This document shows, in pieces, positions 1-43,106 of a stretch of DNA of 64,000 bases. Position numbers and translations under genes: made by a program. How positions within the stretch are numbered: the stretch's first letter is position 1; each line of letters starts with the position of its first letter. The DNA comes from Euptelea pleiosperma. Lineage: Eukaryota; Streptophyta; Magnoliopsida; Ranunculales; Eupteleaceae. The notes beneath the pieces were generated by a model. That model saw nothing but the letters and a program-made list of their open reading frames with translations. It ran no database searches and was not told the origin of the DNA. The stretch is from positions 11,104,435 through 11,168,434 of the forward strand of contig CM068546.1 in the NCBI GenBank assembly GCA_035048495.1, in the 5' to 3' direction.

Positions 1-215
1 TTGTCTTGGTTCATGTGAAGATTCTGTGAGTTAGCTGGTTGGGCAGCTAAGAATTTTGCCTTGTGAGTCCATAGTCAAGATAGGAGATCCTTTTTGGTTT
101 TGGATAGTCTTTTAAAACTCGTTGGGGCAACTTGAAACTCGGCCGAGTTGACTCGACTCAATTGGATTCGGACTGACTCGACATAAACTCATATTTGTAA
201 GACTCAATCAAATTG

Positions 216-228
216 TCTTCTTCTTCTT

Positions 229-271
<43 letters not shown>

Positions 272-290
272 CACACACACACTCCCTCTC
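216..290. repeat. CT/CA microsatellite
   Basis: (CTT)n leads into an uninterrupted (CT)n from about 234 to 268, then (CA)n to 282. It lies in sequence upstream of the first visible LysRS exon, presumably an intron, and is likely length-polymorphic. Confidence 0.9.
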
Positions 291-761
291 TTTCGTTGTT
301 GTTGATGTCTCTATTATTGTTGTATGGTTTTTGAGTTTCAGCTTGTTTGAAGTAGCATTGTTCTAGCCACCACGAGCACAGTCGAAGACAAGTGGTTGAT
401 GGCCTTGACTGTGCCCTAATGACATAGGATGAAATGTGATGGCTTCCAAATAAAGGCTGAGATTAACAAAAAAAATTAAGAACAATAAAATAATAAATTT
501 CCATTCTAATCACGTGCAAATAATCAGATTCAAGCAAATAAATTTATTAAAGTTCAAGGCCTTCACACAACCTCACAATATTATACTCGTTGCTTTAACG
601 ACGAGGTTCTAATGGAAGGTGAAACTTCTAACAAGCTTAGAGAATCAGTTAAGGTTTGAAATATGACTGGAATGGGTAGAAAAGGGTTATAAGGACTTTA
701 GGGTTTCTAGGGTTTTGAGAAGAATATGGTTTGATTTTTTATAAAAAATTAATAAACAACT

Positions 762-870
762 GTGAATAGTAACTGCGAACAATACTATGAACGGTAACGT
801 GAACAATACAATGAACATTACCGTGAACAATAACGTGAATAGTATCGTGAATAGTACCTTGAATGGTAAA
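762..870. repeat. 12-bp degenerate minisatellite (GTGAAYARTAHC)
   Basis: Nine consecutive units of 12 bp (one of 13) fit GTGAAYARTAHC, for example GTGAACAATAAC and GTGAATAGTATC. A truncated version (GTGAACAATACTG) recurs at about 51021 beside similar flanking words, so the array probably belongs to a dispersed repeat. An open frame across it on the minus strand is a by-product of the 12-bp period. Confidence 0.8.
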
Positions 871-1950
871 TGGAAACAAATTTAGGGTTTTAGGGATGGA
901 TATGATATGGTTGGGTTTTGATGGGTATGGATAATGGGAAATTAAGGTTAGGGTTTGGGGTGTTCGATCAGGGTTTATGGACTGAAAATTGGTCACAAAA
1001 TAAAGAAAACAATGGAGGAAATGAGAAGAAGATGAAGCAAAAGAGATAGAGGAGTGCCTATAGGATTCGCACCTAGTAGCTTGGATTCACACTAAGGAAG
1101 TATGATAACAATCCACAAGAGATTCTCAAAAAGCAAGTCTATATTTCATCATCATGAAAAAGTACATATAATAACTCAAAATAACCTAATCTAATCTCAG
1201 ACATCCCTCTAATCTATGGCCACAAAAAATACAACTTAAACTAAAAAGCAAAATTTCAATTAGATCCATCTTTCTAACCCACATGCATCTTTCTAACGTG
1301 GAGTCTTCATGATGCACATGCATGTGGGGTCTTCAAAATCTTCTTCCTTGTTTTCAACTGGTAGAACCCATGTGATGCTTTGATGTCCACATCACCTAAT
1401 TTCGCTCCGGCAGGCATTTCTCGTCTCTTTGTTCTCCTCGTTCCATCACTAAACCATAACCTTCTCTCACTAAAAGAGAAGAGATCTCCTTTGTTGAAAA
1501 TACGATACGAGGAAAGGATATGATGATATAGGGTCTATACTACTAACAGTACTACATGCCTCCATTGTCAAAGAGAAAGAAGACTTTCTTTGAAAACAAG
1601 GAGTATACTACTTGTACCCTAGCTAGTGGAAGTCTTTACTTGCATTGGGCCCTTCAATTGATAATTGAGGGTTTTTCACTGCTTGGTTGTGATTCTTAGC
1701 CTTAGAATAGTTAATTTAATTATATGCTAGTGATATTAAGTATTTGTGGTAGTATGTTAGATTTGTTTTATACTTTTTATTATCTGTGGTAATTTATCTC
1801 TGATCTCTGTACATCATTTAGGCTAATTATCATCAATCCTACATCTGGGGGACTCTAAAGGGGTTTTTAAGGTGACATCGTTCTACAATTTTCTTTCTGT
1901 TTTTTCTATAGAAGATCGTCAGTAGAGAAGATTTATGGATATCCAATTCC
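871..1950. other. Stretch without a recognisable gene
   Basis: AT-rich sequence upstream of the first visible LysRS exon. Positions 1050-1260 share words and layout with 51150-51370 (..ttctcaaaa.., ..aataaccctaatctaat.., ..aaaatacaactta..), suggesting two old copies of one dispersed repeat. No coding signal seen. Confidence 0.5.
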
Positions 1951-2126
1951 TCCTAAAATGGGAGCGTTTGCTTGGACAATTGTCTTGTATAAGATAGTAA
2001 CAGTTGATCTTCTCATTAATTTGAAGATATTCATCCCTAATAGGTGTGTGATGTGTAAGGAGCATGATGAACATTTAGTCATCTCTTCTTATTGCAAGTT
2101 TGCTAGATAAATGTGGAGTCTCTTGA
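1951..2126 (+). mobile_element. LINE remnant, zinc-binding domain after reverse transcriptase
   Basis: One frame reads KMGAFAWTIVLYKIVTVDLL, then NRCVMCKEHDEHLVISSYCK, an in-frame stop, and MWSLL. The pattern PPK.GAF.W......(T)...L......NRC..C...E...H....C..AR.(L)W is the zf-RVT domain of plant L1-type LINEs. Only this piece survives; it sits just upstream of the first visible LysRS exon. Confidence 0.7.
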
Positions 2127-2665
2127 TAAGTTTTGAATAGAATTGATGATGCATGCGTGATTCATATATTTTCCAAGATTTTTATAATGTTTCCATAGAT
2201 TTCAAGAAATGGAAATATTTCCACAAAACATTTGCATTTCCAATGTGACCGAACTGTAAACTGAAATCGAAATTTAGAACCTTGCATAGTTCTCAACCCT
2301 AATTTCCAATCTTCTTTATGATTTTCTTTCATCTTCACCTATCTTCTTTTTTCTTTCACCTTTGATTGTTATTAGTCTGCTGATCCCTGATGTTCTTAGC
2401 CACCATTAAATGTTTCTTGTTTCATTTTGAAGTATAGAACCTCTTTGCTCTTTTTTTGTGGCATTCACTGTCATTCTTCGAGCAGTTTTTTCGCAAAACT
2501 GATATGATATCTGTGTTTATATTAGCTGCGGTAAGATGGTGTCACTAGGGCAGAGTGCAACTGATGAGAAACCTAGTAACCATTTTATAGATTCTCTCTT
2601 GTACCAAAGCAATGTAATTTCTTCTGCTTATATCACATTTTGCTAATTTTAGTGTATTCTCACAG

Positions 2666-33276
<30,611 letters not shown>

Positions 33277-33301
33277 CATTTTCATTCTCTCTTATGAGGA
33301 C

Positions 33302-33307
33302 AATAAA
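33302..33307 (+). promoter_or_regulatory. Candidate polyadenylation signal of LysRS
   Basis: AATAAA lies 26 nt after the stop codon. Plant poly(A) signals are loose, and the short distance makes this only one candidate. No transcript end can be seen from DNA alone. Confidence 0.3.
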
Positions 33308-34900
33308 AGCTGGAGGAATTGGGATTTAGAGATTAGTGGTCTTCTTAAAATTCGAAGGAACTTTTTGGCTTCCCCAGAGGTAAGTACTTGTTCTTAGGTA
33401 ATGGTTGCTGATTCTTTTTACTTCCTACAAGAAAGCCATTTTAAGAAAGTTCAGGCATTTTAAAGGAGATCCTTCTTACTATTGCAAGATTAAAGGGAAA
33501 GCCTGGGTGCCCTTGTATTTTTGAGATAATACGATATCCAATTGCAAGTGTATTTCATTAACTTATTTATGTGGCCTTTGCTTTCTTTGGAATTTTCCAT
33601 GTATTACTCGAGAATTTATCGTGGGGCCAAATAAAATAAATATGTAGTTTCAATACTTGGCTGACTTCTTGGTGTTATGATCCTTCTGTTGTGTTCTCTC
33701 TGTTTTTAGGTAGGGAAAATGTTCTTGAATCTTGATACCCTGTTAAGATGGCATTATCTTGCCATGTGGAATGCTGATGTGTGAATCTGGACTGTTGATC
33801 TGGTAAACGACCATCTGAAATTGGCCACGTTGATAATGCCCGTTTCAACATCGTACCCCCACCCCCCACCATGTATTGCACTCATGAATGACCATCCTAT
33901 ATATATTATGGAGAAAAAAGGTGAAATACTTCCTCTTTTTGTCACTATGGAGGGCAATTGGTCTGAACTTTGCCACATGTGCCCAACAGGTTGACCTCCT
34001 TTGGTACTGTCACCTAAAGCAACCACGTGTGCAATCTCATCTTCTCAGGGATTGAAGTCTTTTGTGTCACCCCCGAGTACCCTCCCCAAACTTTTATCCA
34101 AAACATGCCACAATATATTGTGCTTACAATGTCAAGAAATACTAAGACTATGCTTCACCTTAAAAATGAGGTGGAAAAGGATTTTTGTGGGAAAATGTGT
34201 ATTTTTGGGTGCTTGGTGCACCAGAACATTTATTCTTACTGAAATTAAATCTATTTAGGTGGCGTTTGGTAAATTAAGTTATCAGATTTAAAAGTTTAAA
34301 GTGCTTAAGGTCTGATAGCTTAATGACTTGTAACTGAATTAGATTGTTTGGTAAAAGTCTAAAGTCTTAAAATTAAGTCAAGGGCATTGTGGGTATTTTG
34401 AAATGTTTATTAGGACACTTTCGGAAGTCTATTTACTCCCTCTTTTCCTGCAAAGTGGAGGAACATTTACGTCTGATATATTTTCTCTCTCATCTCATCA
34501 ACTACCAGGTGAGGGAAATCCAAAAATTCCATTAGCTTAACACTTACAAATGGGTACCAAGTGTTAGCTCTAAAAAAAAACCAAATTCCCTTCTTTCTTT
34601 ATTTCCTCTTGTTGTTTTATTTATGATATGCATATGCTACTTTTTTTCATGACAATCTGATTAGTAATCGACGATAACGGATGGGCTAGGCCGTTGGAGC
34701 TTTTTTAGGTCATTGACTACTGTTGATCAGGTGATCATGAAACCATCACCTATTCTCAAATGGGCTATCGTCCGATGTCCTTCACACATTTTTTTTTTGT
34801 GATAATATGATATTGAGAAGGAAAGTTTGCTCACAACATGAGGTTCTCCTACAGGCACTGGTAGTTCATAACTTCATATTTGTCTTCTCTTTTTAGCAGA
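33308..34900. other. Intergenic stretch downstream of LysRS
   Basis: No gene recognised. A C-rich run (about 33855-33870) and a region around 34258-34400 beginning GGTGGCGTTTGGTAAA, with inverted-like words, may be MITE debris. The open frames at 33675-34258 overlap on both strands and look random. Confidence 0.4.
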
Positions 34901-34934
34901 GGTGCCCATATGGTTCTTTTTTTTTTGTGGTGAG

Positions 34935-35229
34935 GATGGTATCTATGGTGAGGAGATCACCCTTACAAAAATTCGAATCATTCTGATATTTGTAGCCTGG
35001 TTTACAAGGTGAAGAATTATGGACCGTCTATTTTTTACCATTATCTTGAAGCCTATATTTGATGGAGTTAGAAATTTCAGAATGGGTTGATTTTTTGTAG
35101 CGGTGATCTATATTGTGAGGAGATCATCTTCGCCAAAAATCAGCCATTAATTTATCATCCATGTGGGTACACCAAAATTGGTGTGAAATTTTGTGTCAAA
35201 ATTTATGTCTCCTGATCCTGACCCTTTAA
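34935..35229. mobile_element. Foldback MITE (family A), left end degraded
   Basis: Shares GGTGAGGATGGT, TCTATGGTGAGGAGATCAC, GAAGAATTATGGACCGTC and the right end GTCTCCTGATCCTGACCC with the copy at 4383-4741. The left terminal repeat is lost. Confidence 0.7.
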
Positions 35230-36579
35230 ATAAAAGAACCTAGGTTTAAAGGGGTTCTTATAATATCTTTAATGGTTTGCAGAAACGGCAATGGCTGTTA
35301 TAATTCTTGTTATGTCAAAAATTTAAGACAAGGGGACATAACGTCTGTCGATAGTATTTATTTTCGGCATTATAAAATTGTAAATACCATTATTTGATTT
35401 TCGTTAAATTATTATAATTTTCTATATAGTGAAACTATTAAAAGGCCTGATCTAACGGGCTTAACAGCCAAAATAACGATGTTTTAACGAGAATTGTTTG
35501 CTTACATTGTCTATGTTTTTCTTTGTTAAAAAATTAGGGAGTGTTTGCATCGCCATTTTTAGACTTGAAACAAAATAAAAGGACTTTCCAAAATAATAGA
35601 TTGTTTGGATGGCCATTTTTAAAAAAAAAGTATTTATTCCATAAAAATATATATTTTTAAGCCAAAAAGTCTATTTATAAAAAAAAATAGCTGAAAGCTG
35701 TTTTTTAAGTAAAAAAAAAAGACTTTAAATTTTCCTAGCTCAATGAACACAATAAACAAAAAAACAGTTTTTGGTAGATGCCCCCTTCCAAAAATATAAA
35801 GACATTATATTGGTGGGGCCAACTTAAAGAAGATAAAGGGATTTTGCATTAATGATGATCCAAACGACCTTTTTAAGAAAAATATATTTTCAGAAAAGTC
35901 AGTTTTTTTAAACCATGATTTTTCTTTCAATTTATTTTCCTTGCCCTCATTCCATTGACCATTAACATGGAGTTATGCTGCTACTTTTTTTAATCCATGG
36001 TGTGCAGTAAAACCTGTGCAACTGGAACTATGTTGTGGTTATCGTTTCCTGTAACATTTTGAATCGGAATATGTAGTAAAACAGCCATGCTACCATGCCA
36101 TTTCTCATGAAATGTATTTCCATAACAGCGATAGAAGATGACTTTTAAAGCATCAGAACTACCTGAGCAGCTCGTATTCGAATGATCGGGCATTATCCAA
36201 AAAATTCAGATATCAGATTTGTATTTGAAGAATTTTTTATATTCGATTACTTCTTGGATATGGATACATATTCGGATATTGATATATCCGATTCGATAAT
36301 ATTCAATCCGATAATTATATTTAATATTCGATAATTATATTTATTATATATAATTAATTATATTATTTTTATTATATCTATCCAATTTTAGAATTGGATA
36401 TCCAATAAGTCAATTGGATTCAAATTCGAATATTGATTTAGAATATCCGTCGGATATAAAATATATTGTTTGTATTCGGATTCAGATATTCTTATATTCA
36501 ATTCAAATGAAATCTGTTGACAGCCCTAGCTACATTGCCCTGGTCGCCCGCCTAGAATCTTTAACTAGGCATTTTACCT
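35230..36579. other. AT-rich intergenic stretch, MITE debris
   Basis: Around 35540-35870 repeated words (GTTTGCATCGCCATTTTTA, GTTTGGATGGCCATTTTTA) suggest a decayed element. From 36200 to 36530 the sequence is dense in CGGATAT/ATATCCG words and ends GTTGACAGCCCTA, the end type of hAT MITEs, but the left end is not clear. No gene seen. Confidence 0.45.
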
Positions 36580-36587
36580 CCTTGGCT

Positions 36588-36705
36588 TAGGGCTACAACT
36601 TGGGCGGGTTGGGTCGGGTTGGAGGTCAACCCTAGCCCAACCCAAACCCTAATGTTGGGTTCAACCCGTCGGGCTTGGGTTGAGCCCGCCCAAGTTACAA
36701 CCCTA
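36588..36705. mobile_element. 118-bp hAT MITE (TAGGGCTACAAC ends)
   Basis: Ends TAGGGCTACAACTTGGGCGGG-like and its near complement CCCGCCCAAGTTACAACCCTA. Exact 8-bp target duplication CCTTGGCT (36580-36587 and 36706-36713). The interior is made of GGGTTGGGCT-type words. Confidence 0.9.
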
Positions 36706-36759
36706 CCTTGGCTAGATCAAGAACACACCCGGTTGTCGGGCCAATGTCTCTTTGCCTCC

Positions 36760-36855
36760 ACTTACTCCGTCGTCATACAATCCTGCATATAGATACTAGA
36801 TAGGTCTTCGCCTTCGACCAGGTGCAAACTCTGGTCCCTGAAATGGCAACTCAGG
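36760..36855 (+). pseudogene. PPR-gene fragment, copy 1
   Basis: Reads TYSVVIQSCI, then after a frameshift VFAFDQVQTLVPEMATQ, which resembles a pentatricopeptide repeat unit (TYs.li.sC..... fd.v..l...M). It is downstream of the broken E2 gene and has a better-preserved counterpart at 43393-43448 and 43768-43835. Confidence 0.45.
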
Positions 36856-37204
36856 TAATGAAACCCAACACATTGCATTCAAGAAGGTACCACCTGCCAT
36901 TCAACATTTCAACCTCAATAAACAGAATGGATATATCAGCAACAATTTGAACTGTTTAGTCACAGGGGGATGTCGAAGCTGCCGACTTTCCGAGTTTACA
37001 ACTCACAAAGATCGATACATTATCTTCACAAACTGAGCATTTATAAATCATGACCAAGCATACAAAATCAGCAGAAAGCAAAACCTATTCAATTCCCACT
37101 GTAAAATGCACAACACATTGTGCAGGCAGTCCAAGAATCCTGTATCCATCTATCATTATATATCATATACATGTACTATATGATCATGACAGAACCAAAA
37201 TCTG

Positions 37205-37978
<774 letters not shown>

Positions 37979-38060
37979 TAGAGAACCAAATTCTGCGTAG
38001 AACAAGCAAAACTTGCAATGCAGGCTGCACCAGGAGGATGAACAAGCAAGCCTCCTTAAA

Positions 38061-38118
38061 GTGAAACTTTGGGAGTGTAACTGAACACAGAGACCAACCG
38101 AAAACAGAAAAAAGAAGG
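38061..38118 (-). repeat. E2-gene upstream segment, copy 1 of a duplication
   Basis: The sequence just upstream of the presumed E2 start (GTGAAACTTTGGGAGTGTAA ... CCGAAAACAGAAAAAAGAAG) recurs at 43861-43922. It marks the right end of a duplicated block that also includes the PPR fragment. Confidence 0.65.
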
Positions 38119-38396
38119 GGAGGACTACACGGTCCACACCCCTAAAAGAGTTGGGGAGGAGAAGGAAGTTTTGTATTTAACTGAATTGGGTTCAAGTCGG
38201 ATCATTGCCGATCCGGTACAGATTCGGTAAGAGATTGGATCACTTAATTGTGATCCAGAACCGATTCGACAGAAAGAGTAGAATTCCAGAACCGATCCAA
38301 TCTCCAGTCCACTAAATCTAATAGAAAGTTTGTAATTTTAATTATAATTTAACTTAAATCAAAATTGATCTTTTGGAACACAATGACACAAAACTA

Positions 38397-38607
38397 AATA
38401 TGGGATCCAGGCACAACCTTTTTTGACAACCAAATTTCCACACTTCTTCTCGGCCGTGGATTCTGAGAATTCAACGGTGGTTGATAGTGCTGAGGTGGCA
38501 TTCATTTTTGCCAAAGCAAAACCACCGTTGGATTCTCGGAATCCACGCCCTAGAAGAGGTGGAATTTAGTTGTCAAAAAAAGTTGTGCACGGATCCCGAC
38601 CCATATA
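38397..38607. mobile_element. Foldback MITE with GGATCC..GCACAAC ends
   Basis: About 210 bp, nearly all inverted repeat: TATGGGATCCAGGCACAACC pairs with GTTGTGCACGGATCCCGACC, and TTGACAACCAAATTTCCACA and AACGGTGGTT have complements in the other arm. Ends resemble family A. It lies inside a diverged GATCCG-word repeat (about 38188-38808). Confidence 0.75.
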
Positions 38608-38941
38608 AAAAAGGTAAATTGTTTTTTTTTCTATTTAAATATAATATATATGTTATACCATATTTTGTTAGTATATTAAAATAATATAAATACTTCTATA
38701 TATATCGGATTACTTATCCGATAGGTAAATATATGATTTTGGACCCTAAAATATGGGATCAGAATTGGAACGGATTTCGGGTTGATCCGATACATTGACA
38801 GACCCATCTTCAAGAAGAAATGGGGTTGTTCATGTTACTGGGTGGAGCGTCAGAGAATGGAAAAAGGAAAAAATTATAGGACTCTTGGGGGTATGATGTA
38901 ATTTCATGTAGGCCTGTTTAGGACGACCCATGTTTCTAAAA

Positions 38942-39045
38942 CGGAAAATTTTCGAAAGGAACCTCACTTTAATGATATTTTTCAAAAAGAACCGTATTTT
39001 TCAAAATTTGTCAAAACAAACCTAGGACGCCGAACCGTTTGGTGT
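38942..39045. repeat. MULE left terminal inverted repeat
   Basis: Pairs with 43090-43192 at roughly 80% identity; the best blocks are AAGAACCGTATTTTT and TTTGTCAAAACAAACCTAG. It runs into the first palindrome (39028-39044). Confidence 0.9.
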
Positions 39046-39201
39046 ATCCTCATGAAAATAAGAAAATGACAGTTTTGCCATCGCCTATCGCCGAACCGTT
39101 CGGCATTAGTTAATAAAACTCGCCAAACTGTTCGACGTACTCTATTAAATATCGCCATACGGTTTGACGATATTTAATATCCGACGCCGAACGGTTTGGC
39201 G
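39028..39201. repeat. Subterminal palindrome array, left end of MULE
   Basis: Five 17-mers of the form CGCCRAACNGTTYGGCG start at 39028, 39089, 39121, 39153 and 39185. The last four are exactly 32 bp apart, with AT-rich 15-bp spacers. Changes in one half-site are often unmatched in the other. Confidence 0.9.
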
Positions 39202-39408
39202 CCCGACAACCAATTTCGACTATTTTTCTAACTTTGAAAATGTATCCGTTGGAAGGGAATATATCCGTTGGAGGTCGAATTTAAATTCTCTCCAACTCAA
39301 TTGTTCTTTCTCAATTTCTCCAACTCAATTGTTCTCTCCAATTCTCTCCTACTCAATCTCTCCTAATTTTCTCATATGTTACACAATTCATTAGCTATAA
39401 ATTAAAAA

Positions 39409-41085
39409 ATGACGACAAAAGCGATTATTTATCGATATGGAGGCCAACTAAAATGTGATACATATGTTGATGGATTTGAGCAGATGTTATTCGAGTCGCC
39501 AGAGATCATATTGTCGGAATTTCGAGATAAAGTTGTTATGCAACGTAAAATTCAACAAAATTTTATCCTACGGTCAGTTATTACATTTGGTTCAGAAAAA
39601 TATATGATTAACATTGTTAACAATTAATCTTTACAACATATATTTAACATTAATTTAACTTCTCCATATATAATTTTTTATGTTTGTCTAATACCACTTG
39701 AAAATATTACTTTTGAAAATCAATCGAATTATGGTCATACAAGTGTTCAAGGTGAGCCTAGCTCATCAAATCAATTTTGAACCGGTGACTACAATTCGAT
39801 TGAAGATGTTGAAAATGAAAATCTTGTTGATGATGAAGAAGAAGACACAGATGATGATCCGCAAGCCTATAGATATTGCTCATCACCAACAAATGTTAAT
39901 GTGAATGCTATATATATTGGTAAAGTTTATGATAATGTAATTTAATTAAGGCTTTCAATTTTAAATTTAGCAGTAAAAGATAATTTTACAGTAAAATATG
40001 TGATAAATAATGGAAAAAAAGTTATAGTTACATGTGATGATCCAAATTGCCCATGGCGTGTATATGCTAAAAGAATGGCCAATGGTGACATGTTTAGCAT
40101 TATAATTTTTAACAATAGCCACACATGCTTATGGAGGAGTGATTCAGTCGATCATCCTCAAGCAACTGTTAATTAGATAAAAGAAAAAAATTAAAGGTTG
40201 TTTAACTGATAACCAATTTTATAATTCAATAGAAATTATAAATGACATGAAACACGAATATGGTGTAGAAGTTTCGTATAACAAAGCTTGGAAAGCTTGA
40301 GAGAAAGCACTAGAAGACATTCATGGTTATATAATAGAGGTTTATAGGAGTATAGATCATTACTGTCATACCATTTTAGAAACAAATCCTGGCAGTTTTT
40401 GTTTTCTTAAAATTAATAAAAATGAAAATTTTGAACAAATTTTTATTTGTTTTAAAAGCAAGTATTAATGGAGTGATTTTTAAATTGGATTGATTTTTAA
40501 ATTATTTTGAAATGACTATTAAACCTGTGGATTCTCAACTATTTTTTATTTCTGATAAACAAAGATGACTTATACATGCTGTTGCTAATCGTTTTCCTTC
40601 ACATTACCATTTTTCTGTATTAGACATTTTGAACAAAATTTTAAAAAATGATATAAAGAACTAATGTTTTGTAAGTTATTAATGAGAGTAGCTAAATCAT
40701 ATAATTTAATAGATTGTGAAAATATTTTACAAACCATTAAAAATTAGAATTTAGAAATTTTTGAATGGATTGTTAATGGTAATCAACAATCACACAACTT
40801 AAGTTATTGGGCGACAGCTCATTCTCCTATTCCAAGACATAAGATATTAACATCTAATTTTGTAGAATCCTTTAATGCATAGATTAAGAAACTACGTTCC
40901 AAACCAATAACATGATTATTAAATGGAATTATGTAAAATATATGAAAAAAAAGAATGAAGAGAAGCAAAAAATTGACAACACAACTCGTCCCAACTGCTC
41001 ATAAACAAATTGATGGTAGAATAAAAAAATCAAGAACTATGACCATTTTGGATATTGATAACATAAAATTTGAGATTAAATATCA
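39409..41085 (+). pseudogene. MULE (MuDR) transposase, broken
   Basis: An open start (MTTKAIIYRYGGQLKCDTYV to 39627) resembles the N-terminal part of plant MuDR proteins. Further on: an acidic stretch (DDEEEDTDDDPQAYRY), a MuDR DNA-binding segment (CDDPNCPWRVYAKRM, FNNSHTC), then NDMKHEYGVEVSYNKAWKA and EKALEDIHGY, and a late core piece (FVESFNA.IKKLRSKPIT, RMKRSKKLTTQLVPT). Stops and frameshifts are frequent, and the D-D-E catalytic positions cannot all be placed. Orientation is left to right within the element. Confidence 0.82.
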
Positions 41086-41109
41086 TGAAAAATCAAGAGA
41101 TGAAGTGAG

Positions 41110-42690
41110 CATGAAGATAAATTAGCCCATTTTGAAATTTCTAACCCCAAATGTGAGTTTCAAATCAACAATAAAAAAAGATCAGGCTTGGGGACCCCTA
41201 TACCCCCTTTTTTGACCCCCATGTTGGCGTATCCACATAGAAGATGAATCGATGACTGATTTTTGGTGGGGATGATCTCCTTACCATATAGATCACCCCA
41301 ACAAAAAATCAGCCAATTCTAAAATCAGCTTGATTAATGGACCTACAAACCATAAGTCTACCTCAAAACCAAAAAGCAGGTTGATTAGTGATTTCCAAGC
41401 GTTGACCTTTGTACCTCAAATACTGTTCAAATTCCACAATAGAGATTAAACCATGAAAATAAGTCCAATCCAATGGCTATAAATCACTAATCAGGCTTAT
41501 TTTCGGTTTGTAGGTCCACTTAGGGATTGACCTAACATCCATACGGTCAGAGTCCTCTAAAAGTGTGCCACGTGGCTCTTATTGTGTCCTCTAAGAGTTT
41601 TTTTTCTCTTTTAGGATCGGGCTCCGTTGACTGATCTAAAATGACAGGGACACAATATAAGCCACGTGGCACACTGTTACAGGACTATGAACGTACGGAT
41701 GTTTGTCCTATCTCATGGTGGACCTACAAACCAAAAATCAGCCTGATTAGTGATTTATAAGTGTTGCATTTTTGTACCTCAAATACTGCTCAAATTCCCA
41801 CAGTTGAGATCAGCCCATGAAAACAAGTCCAATCCAACGCCTATAAATCACTAATCAGGCTGATTTTCGGTTTGTAGGTCCACTTAGGGATTGACCAAAC
41901 ATCCATATAGTCAGAGTCCTTCTAAGAGTGTGCCACGTGGCTCATATTGTGTCCTGTAACTGGAGCCTGTCATTTTAGGGCAGTAAGTAGAGCCCGAGCC
42001 TAAAAAAATTGGAAAAAGATGTAACACGGTATGCCTAAACTGTTTCATTTGTGGAAGCAGCATTTTTGGTAGTCACCGCTGCCATCTGGGCTCACTGACA
42101 GCATGGATGTTTATCCCACCCCTTGGTGGATATACAGACCAAAAATCACCTTGATTGGTAATCTATAACCATTAGATTTTAACACTTTTTAGCACTTTTT
42201 AGGGCGCTCTTATAGCCGTTGAATGCAACCATTTTTTGAGTACTAAAACCAACGGCTAGAAATCATTAAACAAGCTGATTTTTTGTATGAATGTCTATTA
42301 AGGGGTGGGATAAACATCCATGCGGTCAGTGCGCCCAGATGGCAGTGGTGACCACCAAAAATGCCGCTTCAACAAATGAAAAGATCCTAGGTATACCTTG
42401 TTACATCACGACCCAAAAAGTTTCACAATTTCACACACAATTTTGGTGTAGCCAACTGGTGATTACCCCTACAAAAAATCAGCCTATTCTGAAATTTCTA
42501 ACAACGTCAACCGTGGGTTTTCAAGTTAACACGGTAAAAAATAGACGGGCCACAGATTCTTCAACTTGTAAACCATTCTACGGATCTCAGAATGATTTGA
42601 ATTCTTCTAAAAGACCATCCTCACCAAAAATGATTCCATTCCAAAAATTTTAACCCCATCAAATGTGGGTTCAAGTTAAAAGTAAAAAAA
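41110..42690. mobile_element. Cluster of foldback MITEs nested in the MULE
   Basis: Family A arms lie at 41110-41335 and 42405-42690. Family B arms (AGGTCCACTTAGGGATTGAC, AACATCCATACGGTCAGAG, GTGCCACGTGGCT) occur forward at about 41510-41600, inverted at about 41650-41770 and forward again at about 41865-41960. A separate 389-bp foldback is at 42019-42407. Long hairpins could form. No coding content. Confidence 0.75.
42019..42407. mobile_element. 389-bp foldback MITE (GATGTAACACGG / TTACATC ends)
   Basis: Arms of about 100 bp: CACCGCTGCCATCTGGGC and CATGGATGTTTATCCCACCC in the left arm pair with CCAGATGGCAGTGGTGACC and GGGTGGGATAAACATCCATG in the right. The centre has further internal pairing (AACCATTAGATTTTA). 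It shares the AAACATCCATGCGGTCAG word with family B. Confidence 0.75.
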
Positions 42691-42763
42691 AAAGGTTAAC
42701 AGTAAAAAAAATTTACTGTTAAACCAAGAAAGGGAAAAGATTTGAGGCTTACCTGAGAGATCT

Positions 42764-42790
42764 GAGGGGGGGGAGGGGGGGGTGGGGTGG
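42764..42790 (+). repeat. G-rich run, G-quadruplex candidate
   Basis: Four or more G tracts (8, 8, 4 and 2 or more) separated by single A or T. It is followed by a GC-rich island (to about 42870) that differs from the AT-rich MULE body and could be captured host DNA. Confidence 0.55.
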
Positions 42791-42904
42791 AAGAGTTTCT
42801 TCGGTGCGAAAACCACCGGCATCACGACAGGGAAGGTGGGCGTCTACAAGGAGGCGGAAGAGATCGCCGGAATATTTTTTTTTTTTGCGTATCCCAAAAT
42901 GAAA

Positions 42905-43106
42905 CGCCTAACTGTATAGTGTATTAATTTACAAACCACCAAACCGTTTGGCGATCTATAAATTGATACGCCATACGGTTAGGCGATTTACTAAGTGATA
43001 CGCCAAACCGTTTGGCGTATCTTTGAATTGTTGAAAACGTTGGCGATTTACTAAGGGCAATTCTGACATTTTGAACTTTTGTAAGAGTCCGCCAAACTGT
43101 TCGGCG
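42905..43106. repeat. Subterminal palindrome array, right end of MULE
   Basis: 17-mers start at 42905, 42937, 42969 and 43001, exactly 32 bp apart, then at 43090. A remnant (ACGTTGGCG) lies at about 43037, where the next unit is expected at 43033. The copy at 42997-43021 is a perfect palindrome: 12-bp arms (GATACGCCAAAC / GTTTGGCGTATC) around a single C. Confidence 0.9.

Noticed and set aside
660..730. Telomere-like TAGGGTTT words here and at 7795-7830
   Set aside because: Only isolated and irregular TTTAGGG-like words, no tandem array; they belong to repeat or LTR sequence.
1..2660. Search for upstream LysRS exons
   Set aside because: No frame with the family's RYRQRYVDMI...PEVA segment or other preceding sequence was found; these exons must lie left of the window.
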